The position numbers and the translations under genes were made by a program. Below, piece by piece: positions 11,751-25,200 of a stretch of DNA of 64,000 bases; position 1 is the stretch's first letter; each line of letters starts with the position of its first letter. This DNA is from Nyssa sinensis (taxonomy: Eukaryota; Streptophyta; Magnoliopsida; Cornales; Nyssaceae): the NCBI GenBank assembly GCA_008638375.1, contig CM018041.1:15780716-15844715 (forward strand). Reading direction: 5' to 3'. Below the pieces are notes generated by a model. It was not told the origin of the DNA. It did no database searches and was given only the letters and a program-made list of their open reading frames with translations.

Positions 11751-13439
11751 GATATTAATAGGATACTATGTCCGTTATAGTGACCTTTGGTATCATTAAA
11801 TCAACTAGCATTGTGAAAATAAAAACAAGATGTATGACAATTAAGTATAATTTTCATCCTAAAATATAAATATATATATATATATATAATACATATTTCT
11901 TTGGGCATAAGGTGTCAACAGTACTTTCTAACATGAGGTTGCTATACATTGTGAGGTGACAGCCATTAAACATACCAAAGATGTAAGAGATCCACCTCAT
12001 GCATAAGGTGGAAACATGAGATTGAGGTGGCTATATGGATGGCATCCCATGAATTGTGAAGTGTCATGAAAATAAAGGAAGCGGTTCTCATTTTTAACAC
12101 TTTGTGCTTGACTCCCATATGAGGTGGCTAGAACCTAAGCAATGTAAAAAATATAGCCATGAGGTGGCCAACAATGAGGTGAACCTTATATTACGAGCTA
12201 TATGAAAAAGGGTCAACCACCCACACTCAAGTTACAAAATGATACCTCATGCTTTGCATAATTTTTTTTTATCAACAAAAAGAAATATTATTGATGTAAA
12301 AAAAGAGTACAAGGTACACAATATAAATACATAAAAAAGACAAAGTGCAATAGCATCATTGCATGCAAGTCTAATCCCAACTAGGTTGGCACCAAAACAA
12401 ATAGCCAATCATGTGAAAAACACGATGCCATCAAAGAAGAAATGAAGAAAAACAATAATAATCCTACATAACACCCAATAGTTCAAAACAAAGCTCTAAA
12501 AATTACAATAACATTACATTAAATTACATTACATCACCCACAACATAAAAGCACAAAAACCACCACAATAAATAGCAACAAAAGTTCTTCAAGAGTGAGA
12601 CTATAAAAAGTACATCTAACAATATAACAAACCCAAAACTTTAACCTTCAAAATTCACCAAACCTAAATTGAGTTCCTGCTTGAACCTTGATAACAAGAA
12701 AATTGTGCCCTGAGCTAATATCCAAATGAACATGTAGTAATCTGATTTCAGCTCTCTAAAGCTCACAAAATTCTTCAAACTAATGCTTTGCATACATGAG
12801 GTGGCAACAATAGTGAGGGGTGGAAACCATATAGGTGTGTATAAGAAGAGCCATAGGACGCATGATGGTGTATGAGAAGCCAAAGTAGAGAAACACAAAT
12901 ATAGTAACGAAAAATTGGTACAAGCAATGGAAGCTAATAATCTGAGAGCCCTATGTGCGCATGATCAAGAAAAAAAAAAAAGAAAAAGGGGAGAGAACTT
13001 AAAGAAATAAGGAATACTACAAGAGAGAAGGTGAAGTAATGGAGGAAAGAGAAACGATAATCAAACTGGGTGAAGGTAATGGTCTCTATTCTTTACTTTA
13101 TGCACTATTATTTAAAAAAAAAAATGAAAGAGAAACACTAAGAAAATAATAAGAAACTCCATGAACGAACCTTAGATCCATAAATGGGTCTATGAAAAAC
13201 TTATTAGAACCTTTGATTGATTATAGGGGTAGAAATATGGTTTAAGAAGGAAAACATAGAAACAAAAACCAACTAAAATGATTGAGAAATGACCAAGTAA
13301 ATAAAAGTTGGTAATAGCCAGAGACATATGTTCTTGGGTTTTGGCAATCTTTGATAAGTCTTAATGCTTGAAAACTAATTCAAATATTCTAATTTAACAT
13401 GTGGAATAATTTAGGATTGAAAATAAGGAAAATGCAAGA
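11751..13439. other. Noncoding intergenic stretch; possible minus-strand LINE 3' tail at 12255-12330
   Basis: No gene is seen. The word GAGGTG recurs many times in 11930-12190 without a regular period. Read on the minus strand, 12255-12330 ends in TTGTACTC, a T-rich ATCAATAATATTTC part and a T run, like the 3' tails of plant LINEs, but no LINE coding motif was found beside it. Confidence 0.3.
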
Positions 13440-13624
13440 AGTGAGAGGGTTTTAACACCCTATTTTTGTATTCTTTATCTTTGATAGTGGATCTTTTGTT
13501 ATGCTTCAGTTCAGTAGACATAGGCTATTTTTTGAACCGTGAATATTTGGTGTTTTTTTATTTTTGTTGTATTTGTTTGTTTTTCACTTTGTTATTTCAT
13601 TTCTTGCTTCTATTGCACAACAAA

Positions 13625-13637
13625 TTGGTATCAAGGC
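13625..13637 (+). other. Primer-binding site of the copia element
   Basis: TTGGTATCAAGGC closely matches TGGTATCAGAGC, the site complementary to initiator tRNA-Met used by plant copia elements, with a two-base change. It stands just after the LTR end and before gag. Confidence 0.7.
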
Positions 13638-13639
13638 TT

Positions 13640-14420
13640 TAGTAATTACTATCAAAAAATATGAAGCAAAGGTTTTGTTACGATCACAAGGATTGGTGAA
13701 GGTTTTGGATGCCATGTTTCCATCAACGTTGATCGTAGAGTAGAAAATCGAGATGCAAGAAAAGGCACATAGTGCCATTCAATTATCTTTTGTCGATGGA
13801 GTCTTACGTGAGGTAGCAGATGAAAAATTCACCTCTGGACTTTTGAAAAAGCTAAAGAATTTGTACATGAAGGAGTCATGCTCCAACCATTTGTATTTGA
13901 AAAAATGATTGTACACCCTTATGATGAAGAAATGTACGTCCATTAATAAGCACCTTGACGAATTTAATAAAATTATCATAGACCTAAGGAATATTGATGT
14001 TAAGGTTGAAAAAGAAGACCAAACCCTAACTGTTTTATGTTCATTGCCTGATTCTTTTGAGACTTTTGTTAATTCCAAGTTATATAGAAGGGATACTATC
14101 TCTTTAGTATATATTAAGGCGTCTTTAAACTCGAAAGAGTTTAGGACTAAGTTGAATGGGAAAGGTAGTGATAATTTTTAGGCCGAAGGTCTATTTGTGA
14201 AAGGTTGTTTGGATTCTTCCAATACTAAAGGCCGACCTACTAAAATGGGCTTTGGTAGTGGTAATAATAGAAGTCAAGGCAAAGGTGGATCTAGAGGTCG
14301 ATCATAGTTTAGAACACCTAAGAGTGAGATTGAATGTTACTACTTTCACAAGTTTGGGCAATACAAAATCTAGTGTCCTAAGCTTAAAGAACAAGGGGAA
14401 AGAAGGAGAATTTCACTAAT
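13640..14420 (+). pseudogene. gag: copia gag (UBN2-type) with zinc knuckle, broken
   Basis: The frame gives IKMQEKAHSAIQLS-like text, then from 13909 an open stretch with LDEFNKIIIDLRNIDVKVE and LCSLPDSFETFVNSKL, the usual UBN2/gag pattern of copia elements. Near 14330-14385 a knuckle-like CYYFHKFGQYKI is followed by a stop and a C; the second knuckle residues are degraded. Stops occur near 13742, 13907 and 14180. Confidence 0.8.
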
Positions 14421-17375
14421 ATCGTAGGTGTTGTAGAAGAAACCGTTGAGGTTACAAAAATGTCCTTTTAGTCACCATTTTTAATAGTTACTCCGAGGAA
14501 TGGATTCTTGATTCGGGTTGATCCAATCATATGAACCCTTATCGGGATTAGTTCGCCACCTATGAGGCAATCAATGATGGTTCAGTCTTAATGGGTAACA
14601 ACATGGCATGTAAGACAGTTGGGATAGGAGAAATTCGAATTCAGTTGCATGACATAGTTGTGAAGACTTTGATAGATGTCTAGCATGTACCGAACTTGAA
14701 GAAAAATCTAATTTCTTTAGGCAATTTGGAATCTAATGGTTGTAAGTTTTTTGCTGAAAGTTGAGTTATGAAGGTTTACTAAGAGATCTTTGGTTGTGAT
14801 GAAAGGTAAAAAATTCAATGGACTTTACATTTTTCATGGCAGCACAGTTGTTGGTTCAACAGGTGTTTCATCTTTATCGTTAGTTGATCTAGATTTAGAT
14901 ACCACACGTTTGTGGCACATGTGATTGGGTCACATGAGCGAAAGGGGTCTGATAATTCTGAGCAAATAATGTTTGATTTATGGATAGTCTATAAGAAAGC
15001 TTGACTTTTGTAAGTATTGTGTCTTCGAAAAATAGAAAAAGGTGAAGTTTAGTACCAAAATTTATAGAAACAAAGGTACAGTCAACTACATCCATTCAAA
15101 TCTTTAGGGTCCTGTAACCACCCCATCCCAGGGGTAGTGTTTAGTATTTTCTAACTTTCATTGATGATTATTCAAGGAAATTATGGGTATATTTTCTAAA
15201 GCACAAGAATGAGGCATTTAAAACTTTCAAGCAGTGGAAAGTCTTGATTGAAAAGAAAATATGAAAGCATGTCAAACTGCTTAAAATAGACAACGACATG
15301 GAATTTTAAGATGGAGAGTTTAATAATTTCTATTAAAATGAAGGTTTTGCGAGACACCACACTAGTTCGTGGCACTCCCCAGCAAAATGAAGGTCTCAAA
15401 ATGAATAAACATAACTCTTATGGAGATAGCTCGTTATATGCTCTCAAATATCGAGTTGTCTAGGTCATTTTGGACTAAGGCCATCAATACAGTTTGCTAT
15501 TTAGTAAACCACTCTCCTAATACTACTATTGAAATTAAAACTTCTGATAAGGTATGGTCTGGTACTCCTACTGATTATTCAATTTGAAAGTTTTAGGTTG
15601 TCCTACTTATTATCATAGAAATGACGGTAAGTTTGAACCAAAGGCCAAGAAGTGTATATTTATTGAATATGTACAAGGGGTTAAAGGATACAAATTTTGG
15701 TGTACTAATCCTAACCCACCCAAGTTAGTTATCAATAGGGATGTTACTTTTTGATGAATCTGTTGTGTTTCACCTGAGAAAGAAGTTCAGTGATGTTTTA
15801 GGGAATAAATAAAGTTATAGCAATGAGGTGGAGCTACAAGTTAGGAGCTTCACAAAGAGTACAAGAGGGAACTCAACTTTAGCACATTATTTCTACAAAG
15901 GCTTCTTCCTTAGATTCTAGGGCAGAAGAAGGAGAACAATATGGCATTACATCTAGAAGATAAAAGAGACATATTAGGCCACCTCAGAGATTTGGGTATG
16001 CGGATTTAGTTGCGTGTGCACTTACCATAGTAGAGGATATTTCAATTTAAGAGCCTTCCACGTATTCAAAAGTTGTCAAAAGTAGTGACTTTGCATAATG
16101 GATTGTGACTATGAATGAAGAGGTTGAATCACTTCACAAAAACCAAATATGGGATTTGGTGAAATTGCCTAAGGGCTCGAAGACTATTGGTTGCAAATAG
16201 GCCTTCAAGAAAAAGGAAAGCATCCTTGGGGTTGAAGATGCTAGATACAATGAACGCTTGGTTGCAAAGGGCTATAGTCAAAGATAAGGTGTGGACTTCA
16301 ATGAAGTTTTCTTACCCGTTATGAAGCATAACTCTATTGGCGTGTTTCTTACTTTGATTGCTTTGTTTGACTTAAAGTTTGAGCAGCTTGATGTTGAGAT
16401 AACATTTTTACATAGAGCGCTTGAGGAGACTATTTACATAAATCAACCAAACGGTTTTTTTATGTAAGGTAAAGAAGATAATGTTTGTATATTGAAAAAG
16501 TTATTGTATAGCTTGAAATAGTCTCCAAGACAATGGTACAAGCATTTTGATACCTTTATGGTTGGTAATGGTTTCTCGATGAGTAATTTTGACAGTTGTA
16601 TGTGTCACAGACAATTGTCAAATGGTTCTTTTGTTTACTTATTATTCTATGTAGATGACATGCTTATAGCTACCAAAAGCATGTCGAAAATTAATAATTT
16701 GAAGTCCCAATTGAATAATGAGTTTAAGATAAAATATTTGGGTGTTGCAAAGAAGAGTTTGGGTATGAAGACTCACAGAGACAAGAAAGCTGAAAAGTTG
16801 TACTTGTCACAATAGAAGTACATAGAAAAAGTGCTTAAGCATTTTGATATGTAGAGTACTTCATTTGCCTCTCATTTTAGGATTTTTACAACATGTCTCC
16901 AAAAAGTGTGGAAGATGAACAATATATGTTGAGTATTCCTTATTCTAGTGCAGTTGGTAGCGTCATGTATGTTATGGTTTGCACACGTCTAGACATTTCA
17001 CAAGCAATTAGTTTTGCTAGTTAATATATGGCAAATCATGGCAAGGTTCATTGGCATGTAGTAAAATGAATACTTCAATATTTGAGAGGGACTTCAGATA
17101 TTGGCTTAGTTTTTTATAGAGCTTGTGACTTTGGTTTTAACATTGTTGGTTATGTTGATTCAAATTATGTCAGTGATTTGGATAAGAGGAGATCCTTAGC
17201 AGGCTAGTTGTGCAATTAGTTAGAAAGCTACTCTACAATCTATAGTTGCTTTGTCAACAACAAAAGCAGTGTACATGGCAATAGTAGAAGTAGTGAATGA
17301 GGCAATTTGATTGAAGCATTTGGTCAATGACTTAGGCTTGCAGCAAGATGTTATCTTTGAGCCTTCTTGATTGTC
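14420..17375 (+). pseudogene. pol: copia pol (protease, integrase, reverse transcriptase, RNase H), broken
   Basis: Protease: WILDSG at 14501-14518, the aspartic active-site region, followed by a stop where the usual C stands. Integrase: a LWHMRLGHMSERG-like zinc part near 14910-14945 in shifted frames and a catalytic-core region to about 15760. Reverse transcriptase: WIVTMNEEVESL near 16100, SLK-SPRQWYKHFD near 16510-16550 and the catalytic YVDDM at 16648-16662. RNase H: SWKATLQS-like and VALSTTKAVYMA near 17220-17280. Frame changes and stops interrupt all domains; nothing full length can be translated. Confidence 0.85.
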
Positions 17376-18170
17376 GCAACTCTCTTATTCCCTTCTTTCA
17401 TTTCTCTCTCTATTTAGTTTTCTCTACTTTTCATGGTTTCTCCTTATTTTCCAAGTCTCTCACATCATGAAATGTTGTGTTCAATGAAACTTCTTCTTTA
17501 TGGTATTCACGAGATGTGGTATTGCCAGATTTTAAAAAGCTAAAGAAAAGTTACGAGAAAATTTGGGGGAGCAAGCTCAATAACATGAATTGTCATGGAG
17601 TTAGATTATTAACCAATAACCAACTTCTCCTATTGATAAGGGACAACCTAGTTCGATTGGGATAACAAAAAATGAAGAGAGTTCATGAAAGACAAGTGCA
17701 CACGTACACAGGGGCGAAGGCAAGGGACCTTTGAATTTTTTTTATTGGAAATTTTTTTGTACTTTTCAAAAATAAATTCAAATGCATCCTTTAGTTTATA
17801 TTCCCCCCCCCCCCCCCGCGTCTAAAGTTTTGCATATTTCACTCTTATTTTAATTTTAATTTGACCATTCAATGAGACTTTTATTGACTTTTAAGAATTT
17901 TGTTGTATAGCATAAAGTTTTTTGAAGTTCTCTTTGTTTGATTAATTTTTTTTTCTAAAATATAAATTCTTTTATGTCAATAAATATAATTACTTATCAA
18001 AAATTTGATCAATTAATCTTAAATTTTTATACTTAATTAATTTTTAAATTTATGATTAAACATTTAATAGAAAATTAAACCCTTAAAATAAATTCTTGGT
18101 CCCATCATTGTGCACACATGACTCCGAAAAAACTCCAACTAAGTGAGCAAGAAGTTGATGAATAATCAAA
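17376..18170. other. Intergenic DNA with poly-C run
   Basis: No gene is seen. A run of about 16 C lies near 17802-17818. The region from 17714 (CAGGGGCGAAGGC) has the look of an hAT-type end, but no convincing partner end with a matching duplication was found. Confidence 0.4.
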
Positions 18171-18294
18171 GAATAATATTTTATAGTACAACATTTTTTG
18201 TAGCACAACTATATATATAAATATAGAATCTACATCCATCACACTCACATGAGATCCACATCTACGTGAGTAGTTGTGTTATAAAATATTACTC
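18171..18294. mobile_element. 124-bp foldback MITE, Mutator-type target duplication
   Basis: The ends are GAATAATATTTTATAGTACA and, read on the other strand, GAGTAATATTTTATAACACA; over 22 bp they differ at about three places. A perfect 9-bp direct repeat ATAATCAAA flanks the element (18162-18170 and 18295-18303), the size made by Mutator-like transposases. There is no coding capacity. Confidence 0.8.
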
Positions 18295-18566
18295 ATAATC
18301 AAAACCTCATCTCAAGAGATTTAGTAGGCTAAGGCAATCAAATTCAAAGTATGCTAATGTTGCAATCATTGAATCATACAAAATTAAAAAGCCAAAGTTA
18401 ACCCCAAAAAAAAAAAAAAAAAAAAAGGTGTCATCCATCATCAAGTGAAAGAAGAAAGCTAAGTAGGATGATTGATGAAAGAAACTTGCTAGTGTTAAGA
18501 AAGTCAGTACTGAGGGAGTGTCAAGAGAGAAATCACTGACTTTTTTAGAAAATTGTTTCCCTCACG

Positions 18567-18638
18567 CCTCTCTCTCTCTCCCTCCCTCCCTCCCTCTCTC
18601 TCCCTCTCTCTCTCTCCCTCCCTCCCTCTCTCTCTCTC
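18567..18638. repeat. CT/CCCT microsatellite
   Basis: A ~72-bp pyrimidine tract mixes CT and CCCT units. A poly-A run of about 26 lies shortly upstream near 18402-18427. Confidence 0.9.
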
Positions 18639-18639
18639 A

Positions 18640-21177
18640 TTCTTGATATCTCTAGAATCCTCTCTCTAGACATCACAGTGTAGAAAGTTCAATACATTAA
18701 TAGTTGTTTGTGAGCGCAATAAAAGCGGTCTACTTTTTGGGCTTCTTCGTGCGTGCTCTCAATTCAACATTGTCTTGTAATGGCTGCCACTTTTCTTGAC
18801 TTGTATTTTACTTCATTATCCGTGTGCACAAAATTTTATTCATTCAAATTGGTCAACAAACAACTGACTGAGCTTTATATTTTCGGTGCTAACAGTTCCC
18901 ATTAATTTTCTTATGGTTAGTCTTGTTTTCACATAATTTTATGTAATTTAAAAATTAATATTTAATTTTCTTAAAATGTAAAATTATTAATTTTTTGGTC
19001 AAAATGCATGACGGGTATTTTTTACACACTAAATATACAAGTTATTACAGTTTGATTCATACCATAGGAATGTTATGTGTAGTCTTATATCTTATGTTTT
19101 GAAAAAAATACCGAGAGTATTTTGATCTTTTGATATTTTTTATTAATAGTACTGAAAATTTTACTTTAGTTTTAACGACAGTGGAATAAATGTCCACTTT
19201 TATATTTCAATGAGATTACGTGAAAACATGCCTAATCACAAAAAGATTATGAGTAATTTCCTCACACACACACACATATATATATATATATAAGAGAACT
19301 GTTATTGAAATATCATAATTTTTAAAATGACAATTTTTAAATTATAATAAAATTTTAGTAAAAAAAATTCTCGACGTTCTGAAAAAACCCAAGTCCGCCA
19401 CTGATTCAAGGTCTTAGTTTCCCTTAATTTTCTTGTAAATTTTTTTGTAAGGGTCACTTGCTTGTATAAAAAAATACTTATAATTGCTTCAATACTTTTT
19501 TAGATTGGTTCCTCCACTTAACACTACTATAAACACAATGGTTGTCACACCTAGAAGGTAATTCACAAGCACATCACTGCCACAAAATTAAGAATTTCAA
19601 ACTTCAACATTTCCCTAATTATAGATCAATCTGAAAGACTTTTTGTTGAGGGTAAAGTTAATTTGTGATTGAAGCAAGCTTGTGGTGGGTCTGTTATTGT
19701 AGTTAAGTGGGGTTGGTGATGAGGAATGATAAGATTTGATTATGCTGATATTTTTATTGGAGGTGTGGCTTAGATTTGGGTGCCAAAAAAAACAAGAAGA
19801 AAAGGGGAAAAAAAATGGTGGCATTGTCTGTAACAGGAAAAAGCACTAATCTGAGGTAGCTAAGTGGGAGAAAAGTCAGAAGTAATTATTTTATAAGTAC
19901 AAGTTTTTAATTCGGTTCTTATTAAATATAAAATGTTCTAGAATCATCACATAAGACACAAGTCTTGTTTATAAAAATTTGTAAGAACTAGAACAATATT
20001 TGGCACGTAGATTCTCTTCGATTCAAAATAATAATAATAAGAATAAACACTATCTCTCTCACACACACACACACACAATATTGAAGCGCTTCTTGTCTCC
20101 CTCCACACACAACCATGTTAAAAATCTCTTCAACACAGTAAATGAAAATTCAATTTTGTTCTTCTTCCAAGGGAAAATAGTAGAGTTTTTTTGACAGGAG
20201 ATGCACTAATTTTTCATAATTTTCTCACCCCACGTAATTTCTTATTTATTTTTTAAGCCCATTAGAAATTTTTTGAAAAGTCGATTCTAAAAACATATTT
20301 TTTAAAAAAATATCTTTTTATTGTGTAAGTTTTAAGTGTTAAAGAATTCTTATTGATTTGAACTTTATATTTTTAATCTAAAATATATATTTTTAAAATC
20401 CTCGTTTGAAGAGACCTTTTTGAACAAAAATTTTAATTTAAAAACTATCTCCCATTCAAGAATAAATGGGTCCGCTAAATAAATAATAAAAATAAATGGG
20501 TCCACTAAATAAATAAAAGTCCATAAATCAAGGGAAAAAAATTGACATGGTTACTATCTAAAATTCCGAAATAGTATCTCTTTGTAACAAACTTTTCAAA
20601 AAGCAGTGTATTCTTTTCTCAAGAGTCTAGAAAACGTGGGAGTATTATTGATCAAAAAGGAAAGAGATGTTGGGTATTAATATATATTTAGTAAAGTGCA
20701 AGAATTAGCTTGATTTTAATAATCTATTTATATTATATTTTATTATACCTTATGTTACAAGTAATTATATTTTAAAATAGTTTAAAGCGATGTGCTGGAC
20801 CATGATCTTTATATATGGTATTAACATTAACGAAAATAAAACAAGTGTATATTTTGATATCCATGGTATTATTATTTTTTTTAACAATTTATTTAAATAA
20901 ATGGAAGGAGATAAAAAACTTTAATTATATTTTTTTATTTAGGAAAAATAAAAGAGAAAAATAAATAAATAAAATGTTTAATTATGTGAATAAAAAAAAT
21001 AAGATAAGAATTCATTATTTTAAAATAAAAAATAAGAATAAAATAAATAATTACTAACTTTTAATCATTTTTCTCAATCTCTTCAATGAATTTTTAGGTG
21101 TATTCCTCTCATGTCTTTCCCCTAATTTCTCCACTATCATCCTTTCCTTTGAACTCACACACTATTACATTGTTTCT

Positions 21178-21217
<40 letters not shown>

Positions 21218-22000
21218 TATATGTTTCATGAACAAATATTAAGTATTGTCACTTCAAGAAATTTCGGGAGATGTTAATTCTCATAGAAATATTTGTATAG
21301 CATTTTCAACTTACAATTTTTGTTTTCATCTTTATTTTTTTATATTTTATGAATTTAAAAATGATGAGTCTCACATTTTTAATATTTTCACTCTAACTTT
21401 ATAATTTTCAAATTACTATACATTCTTCAAATTTTTAATATAAACAAATAAGCAATCACTTATTAATTTTTGTATTTTGATATTTTCAACTCATCAATTT
21501 CTAATTTATTTTTATCAATATTGCAAGACTTATTTTTAAACAAATGTGATATTTTTTTAATACAATATTCTCAATTCATGAAAATAAAATCTTTTATTAA
21601 AATTTAAATATAAGACTAACATAAAAAAATGTTACGGTCACTCGTAAATAACAAAACTTTATGATTTAATTAACGCATATAATATACATGCACATATAAT
21701 TACATTTTATATTAACATGTAAATTGCTCGAACTAATCAAAGTCGTGAATTTCTCTTCTCACAACTGTCGTGGCATTTTTTTGTACTAGCGTTACTTTAT
21801 TTTTTAATTTAGTATGAAAAATATTTGAGGCCTATCTTCAAATTTAAAGATGATAAATGAAAATTATCTTTCAAATTGGAAGTTAACAAGATGGGTGGGA
21901 GATGCCCTCAAAGAAATAATTTTTTACATAATATAATTGAAGTGGTGAAACATTGTGTTCTGCAAAGCATAAAAACAAGAAACAACAGCTAATTGCAAAT
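18640..22000. other. AT-rich intergenic DNA upstream of the first NAC gene
   Basis: No gene is supported. The stretch holds simple repeats: CA/TA near 19263-19292, CT/CA near 20052-20080 and a TA tract near 21184-21215. A short duplicated AAATAAATGGGTCC occurs near 20461-20515. The last kilobase presumably contains the promoter of the NAC gene at 22292, but no clear TATA box could be chosen. Confidence 0.5.
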
Positions 22001-22011
22001 CAAGCAAGGCA

Positions 22012-22038
22012 ATGGCTGTCGTTATTACCAGAAGGTGA
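22012..22038 (+). other. Candidate upstream ORF 1 of the first NAC gene (8 codons)
   Basis: ATG at 22012 opens an 8-residue frame (MAVVITRR) ending TGA. It is upstream of the NAC start; whether it is in the transcript is not known. The sequence AAGGTGAGG at its end could also serve as a splice donor of a 5' UTR intron, which would change its meaning. Confidence 0.3.
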
Positions 22039-22094
22039 GGTTTCTTCAAAAAGCAACAAAGGAAAAAAAATCAATAAAAGACACGCACAGAGCA

Positions 22095-22178
22095 ATGAAA
22101 CAGCTTGATTTCCGTGTCAAGCAAGCTTCGAGGTTTCTTAGACGATGGGCAACAGCTTGCTTCACTTCTGAGTTCTGA
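22095..22178 (+). other. Candidate upstream ORF 2 of the first NAC gene (27 codons)
   Basis: ATG at 22095 opens a 27-residue basic, arginine-rich frame (VKQASRFLRRWATACF near its middle) that ends 113 bp before the NAC start. It is clearly longer than a chance uORF needs to be, but I know of no conserved family it belongs to. Confidence 0.3.
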
Positions 22179-22291
22179 CCTTAACAACAACTTTATCATC
22201 GTCTTCATCATCGTTCTTGTCTGTCCCAAGAAACCCTAATTTTCCATACCTGTTGAACAATTCGTCCTTATCTCTACCTGTCTGTGCTTTC

Positions 22292-25200
22292 ATGGGCCAC
22301 GAATTGCTATCAGTTCATCCGCCGGCGGCGCCAATAGCAGCAACACCAGCAACGTCGCTCGCGCCTGGATTTCGGTTTCATCCGACTGATGAGGAGCTTG
22401 TGCAATACTACCTCAAGCGAAAGGCACGTGGAAAGCCCTTCCGTTTCGATGCTGTCTCCGAAATAGATGTGTACAAATCTGAGCCCTGGGAGCTTGCAGG
22501 TCCCTCTCCCACTCTCTTGATTATATTTTTCTTTATCTTTGTGTTTGAGAGTTTTTTTGGTTTAGTTTCTTAGATGAATTGTTCGACTATTTGTGCAGTT
22601 GAGGTTTTATGTATAAATTTATTGTCTATTTATTCATTCAGGTCTTCCGGGTCCAATTTTGCTTCTTTTATTGTCACACATTTCTCAAATCTTTTCCTGT
22701 CTTGTAAATGTTTTCATTTTTTTTTTTAATGATTTTCCTGGTTATTTATCCATTTTAGCTATTGTAAATCCTATTCTTTTCGTTCTCATATTGTCATGTG
22801 CATATCTCTGAATTTAACAAGAATTATTTGGTGATTTATGAATTTTAGGTCATTCGAGGTTGAAGAGCAGAGACCTAGAATGGTACTTCTTCAGCCTCAT
22901 AGATAGAAAGTATGGTAATGGGTCTCGATTGAATCGTGCCACTGGCAGAGGGTACTGGAAGGCAACGGGGAAGGATCGGCCAGTCCGGCACAAGGGTCAG
23001 ACAATTGGGATGAAAAAAACACTCGTATTTCATAGTGGACGAGCCCCCGATGGCAAGCGGACCAATTGGGTTATGCATGAATATAGACTTGCTGATGAAG
23101 AAATGGATAAAACTAGAGTAGCACAGGTGCAAATTGTGTTTATACAACTCAATTTAAGTGCATATGTTTTGTTGGTTGTGCTTTACTTCAGGAATTCGAA
23201 CCATATATGAAATTTCTTGTTACTTGTTTTTGTTTTGCTGGGGAAAGGATGCATTTGTGCTGTGCAGAATTTTTCAGAAAAGTGGTTTAGGACCACCAAA
23301 TGGGGATCGGTATGCACCATTTGTTGAGGAGGAATGGGATGATGATGCTTTACTCTTAGTTCCAGGAGAAGAGGCCGGGGATGAAATGGCAAATGGTGAT
23401 GATGCGCAGGTTGAGAATGACCTTGACCAGGTTTGTGCTGTATGTGTGTGCATATATATATATATATACATATATTTATTTATTTTTCCTTATATATTCT
23501 TATATATAGAGGAGGAAATTGTAGGGAGCCCTCAATCAACTTACGGGTTCGAGGAGTCATACCGGTGATAAGAAATAGAAGCAAAAAATACAACTTTTTC
23601 TTCTCTGCTTCCAAAAAAGAAAAAAAGATAAATTGAATCATGAAAGATAATCCTAGCTTATAATGTTTCTTAAAAATTTACACACTAGAAGTGAGGGTTG
23701 TAATACCCTCACTAACAAGTACCAAATCATGAAATGTTGGCCTTTCAAACAAAAAATTCAATGTGCTTCTTTAGGAAGACATGATCTTCCCTTGACCACC
23801 ACGAGGAGGGTTTTTCCATTCTCAAATTGGCTCTACTTGTGTGTTGAATGACCACTATTCTCATATCAAGTAGATGTTCTATATTTTAGTTTCCTCAGGA
23901 CTGATCTTCTAGGACTAAAGAAATTTTGGTGAATTTTTGCCAAAAAATGTGCTTAATTCATCAGTGAAACTTTGCATTTTTCCTTGATTGGATGGCACTT
24001 TGAGTATTGCAGAAAACAATATGTTTTATGCTTAAAATAAAATTCTCCAGAATAGCCTTTTTCATTCATAAAATTTCTGTCTATGATTAGTCTTCTGCTT
24101 TACTATGATGAAATCGTAAGTCTAGCTAAGGCCTTTCACATTTGGTGCAGATCCACGTGTGAAAGTTGAATACATTTTTTTTAATGAAAAATGGATTTGC
24201 TTAAGTCAATGTTTAGTAACATACCTAAAACTTTGCATTTCTTAGGAGAGTTTCTGCAGCTCTAAAATATAGGATACCTTGGATGACCATCAAAGATACC
24301 TAAGAACCCATATCGATGTTGGTTGATTTTTTTCTTATAGTGGATTGTATTGAAATTTGCTAACCATCTTGTACATACCATGGTGTACATTGAATTTCAT
24401 GAAGCTAATGACTAGAGAATTGTTGTTTGACATCCTCCTTCAAACGACTTTGATTGACACTTGGCTCAATGTGAGTATCAGTTGGAGATTTGACATACTT
24501 GTTGCTATCTGTCTTGAATCTTTACTCACAAAATTGGATGCACCATTGGAAGCAAGTGCAATTCATTGGACCTATATATTAGGGAATATTATAGCATGTT
24601 CTCACTTTATTGCTATTAAATTATAAGTCATAAATCAACTAAATTAAGAGAAGCCCAAGTATCCTTTTATATGAGGGTAAATATCCACAATTGATGTCTT
24701 GGTTGAGATGTAGTTATATTTTTTTGGCTAACTTGACCCACTTTGAATCTTTTTATAGAATACTTACAAAAAAAAAAAATCTTTTCCATCTGATATCATT
24801 GGGGCATATCTTGTTAAAGCGAGCAACTTATTGATGGCATTGCCAAGAAACACTAGTCATTGTAGTCTTAGCATACACGAGAGAGAGAGACCAGTTGAAT
24901 CCATCTTTTATCATCTTCATCATGCACAACTTCTCCATTCTTCTAGTACTACTATTATTGCTGCTGCTGCTGCTGCTGCTACTACTTCCTCTTCTTCTTT
25001 TATGGTTTTATTATTGCTGTTTGTCACTTCATCTAACAACAATGAAAAATATCTTTCCTCTTCTTCTTTTTTTAAATAATAGTATTTCTCTAGTATGATC
25101 TAAATTTTTTATTTTTTATTTTTTTTTATAATGCACCAAGCACCGAGCTTATTCCACTTATAAGTCATAACCTAGGTCTTGTCCTTGAGATTGAAAAGGG

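Larger units (their letters stand above)
13440..17375 (+). mobile_element. Degenerate Ty1/copia retrotransposon
   Basis: The order is R-U5-like LTR end (about 13440-13620), primer-binding site (13625-13637), gag, protease, integrase, reverse transcriptase and RNase H, as in Ty1/copia, where integrase precedes reverse transcriptase. Many stops and shifts are present. The RNase H homology stops near 17350-17375 before its usual end, and no matching 3' LTR was recognised downstream, so the 3' part is lost or too diverged to see. Confidence 0.85.

Noticed and set aside
12641..12898. Minus-strand 85-codon frame
   Set aside because: No domain recognised, composition like noncoding DNA, and no neighbouring exon.
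17714..18115. Possible hAT element beginning CAGGGGCGAAGG, flanked by TGCACAC-like words
   Set aside because: The flanking words do not align at the element ends and the right end does not pair well with the left.
23158..23568. 136-codon frame read straight through exon 3 of the first NAC gene
   Set aside because: The ends are intron translation; splice sites at 23247/23248 and 23430/23431 and comparison with the NTL gene define the exon.
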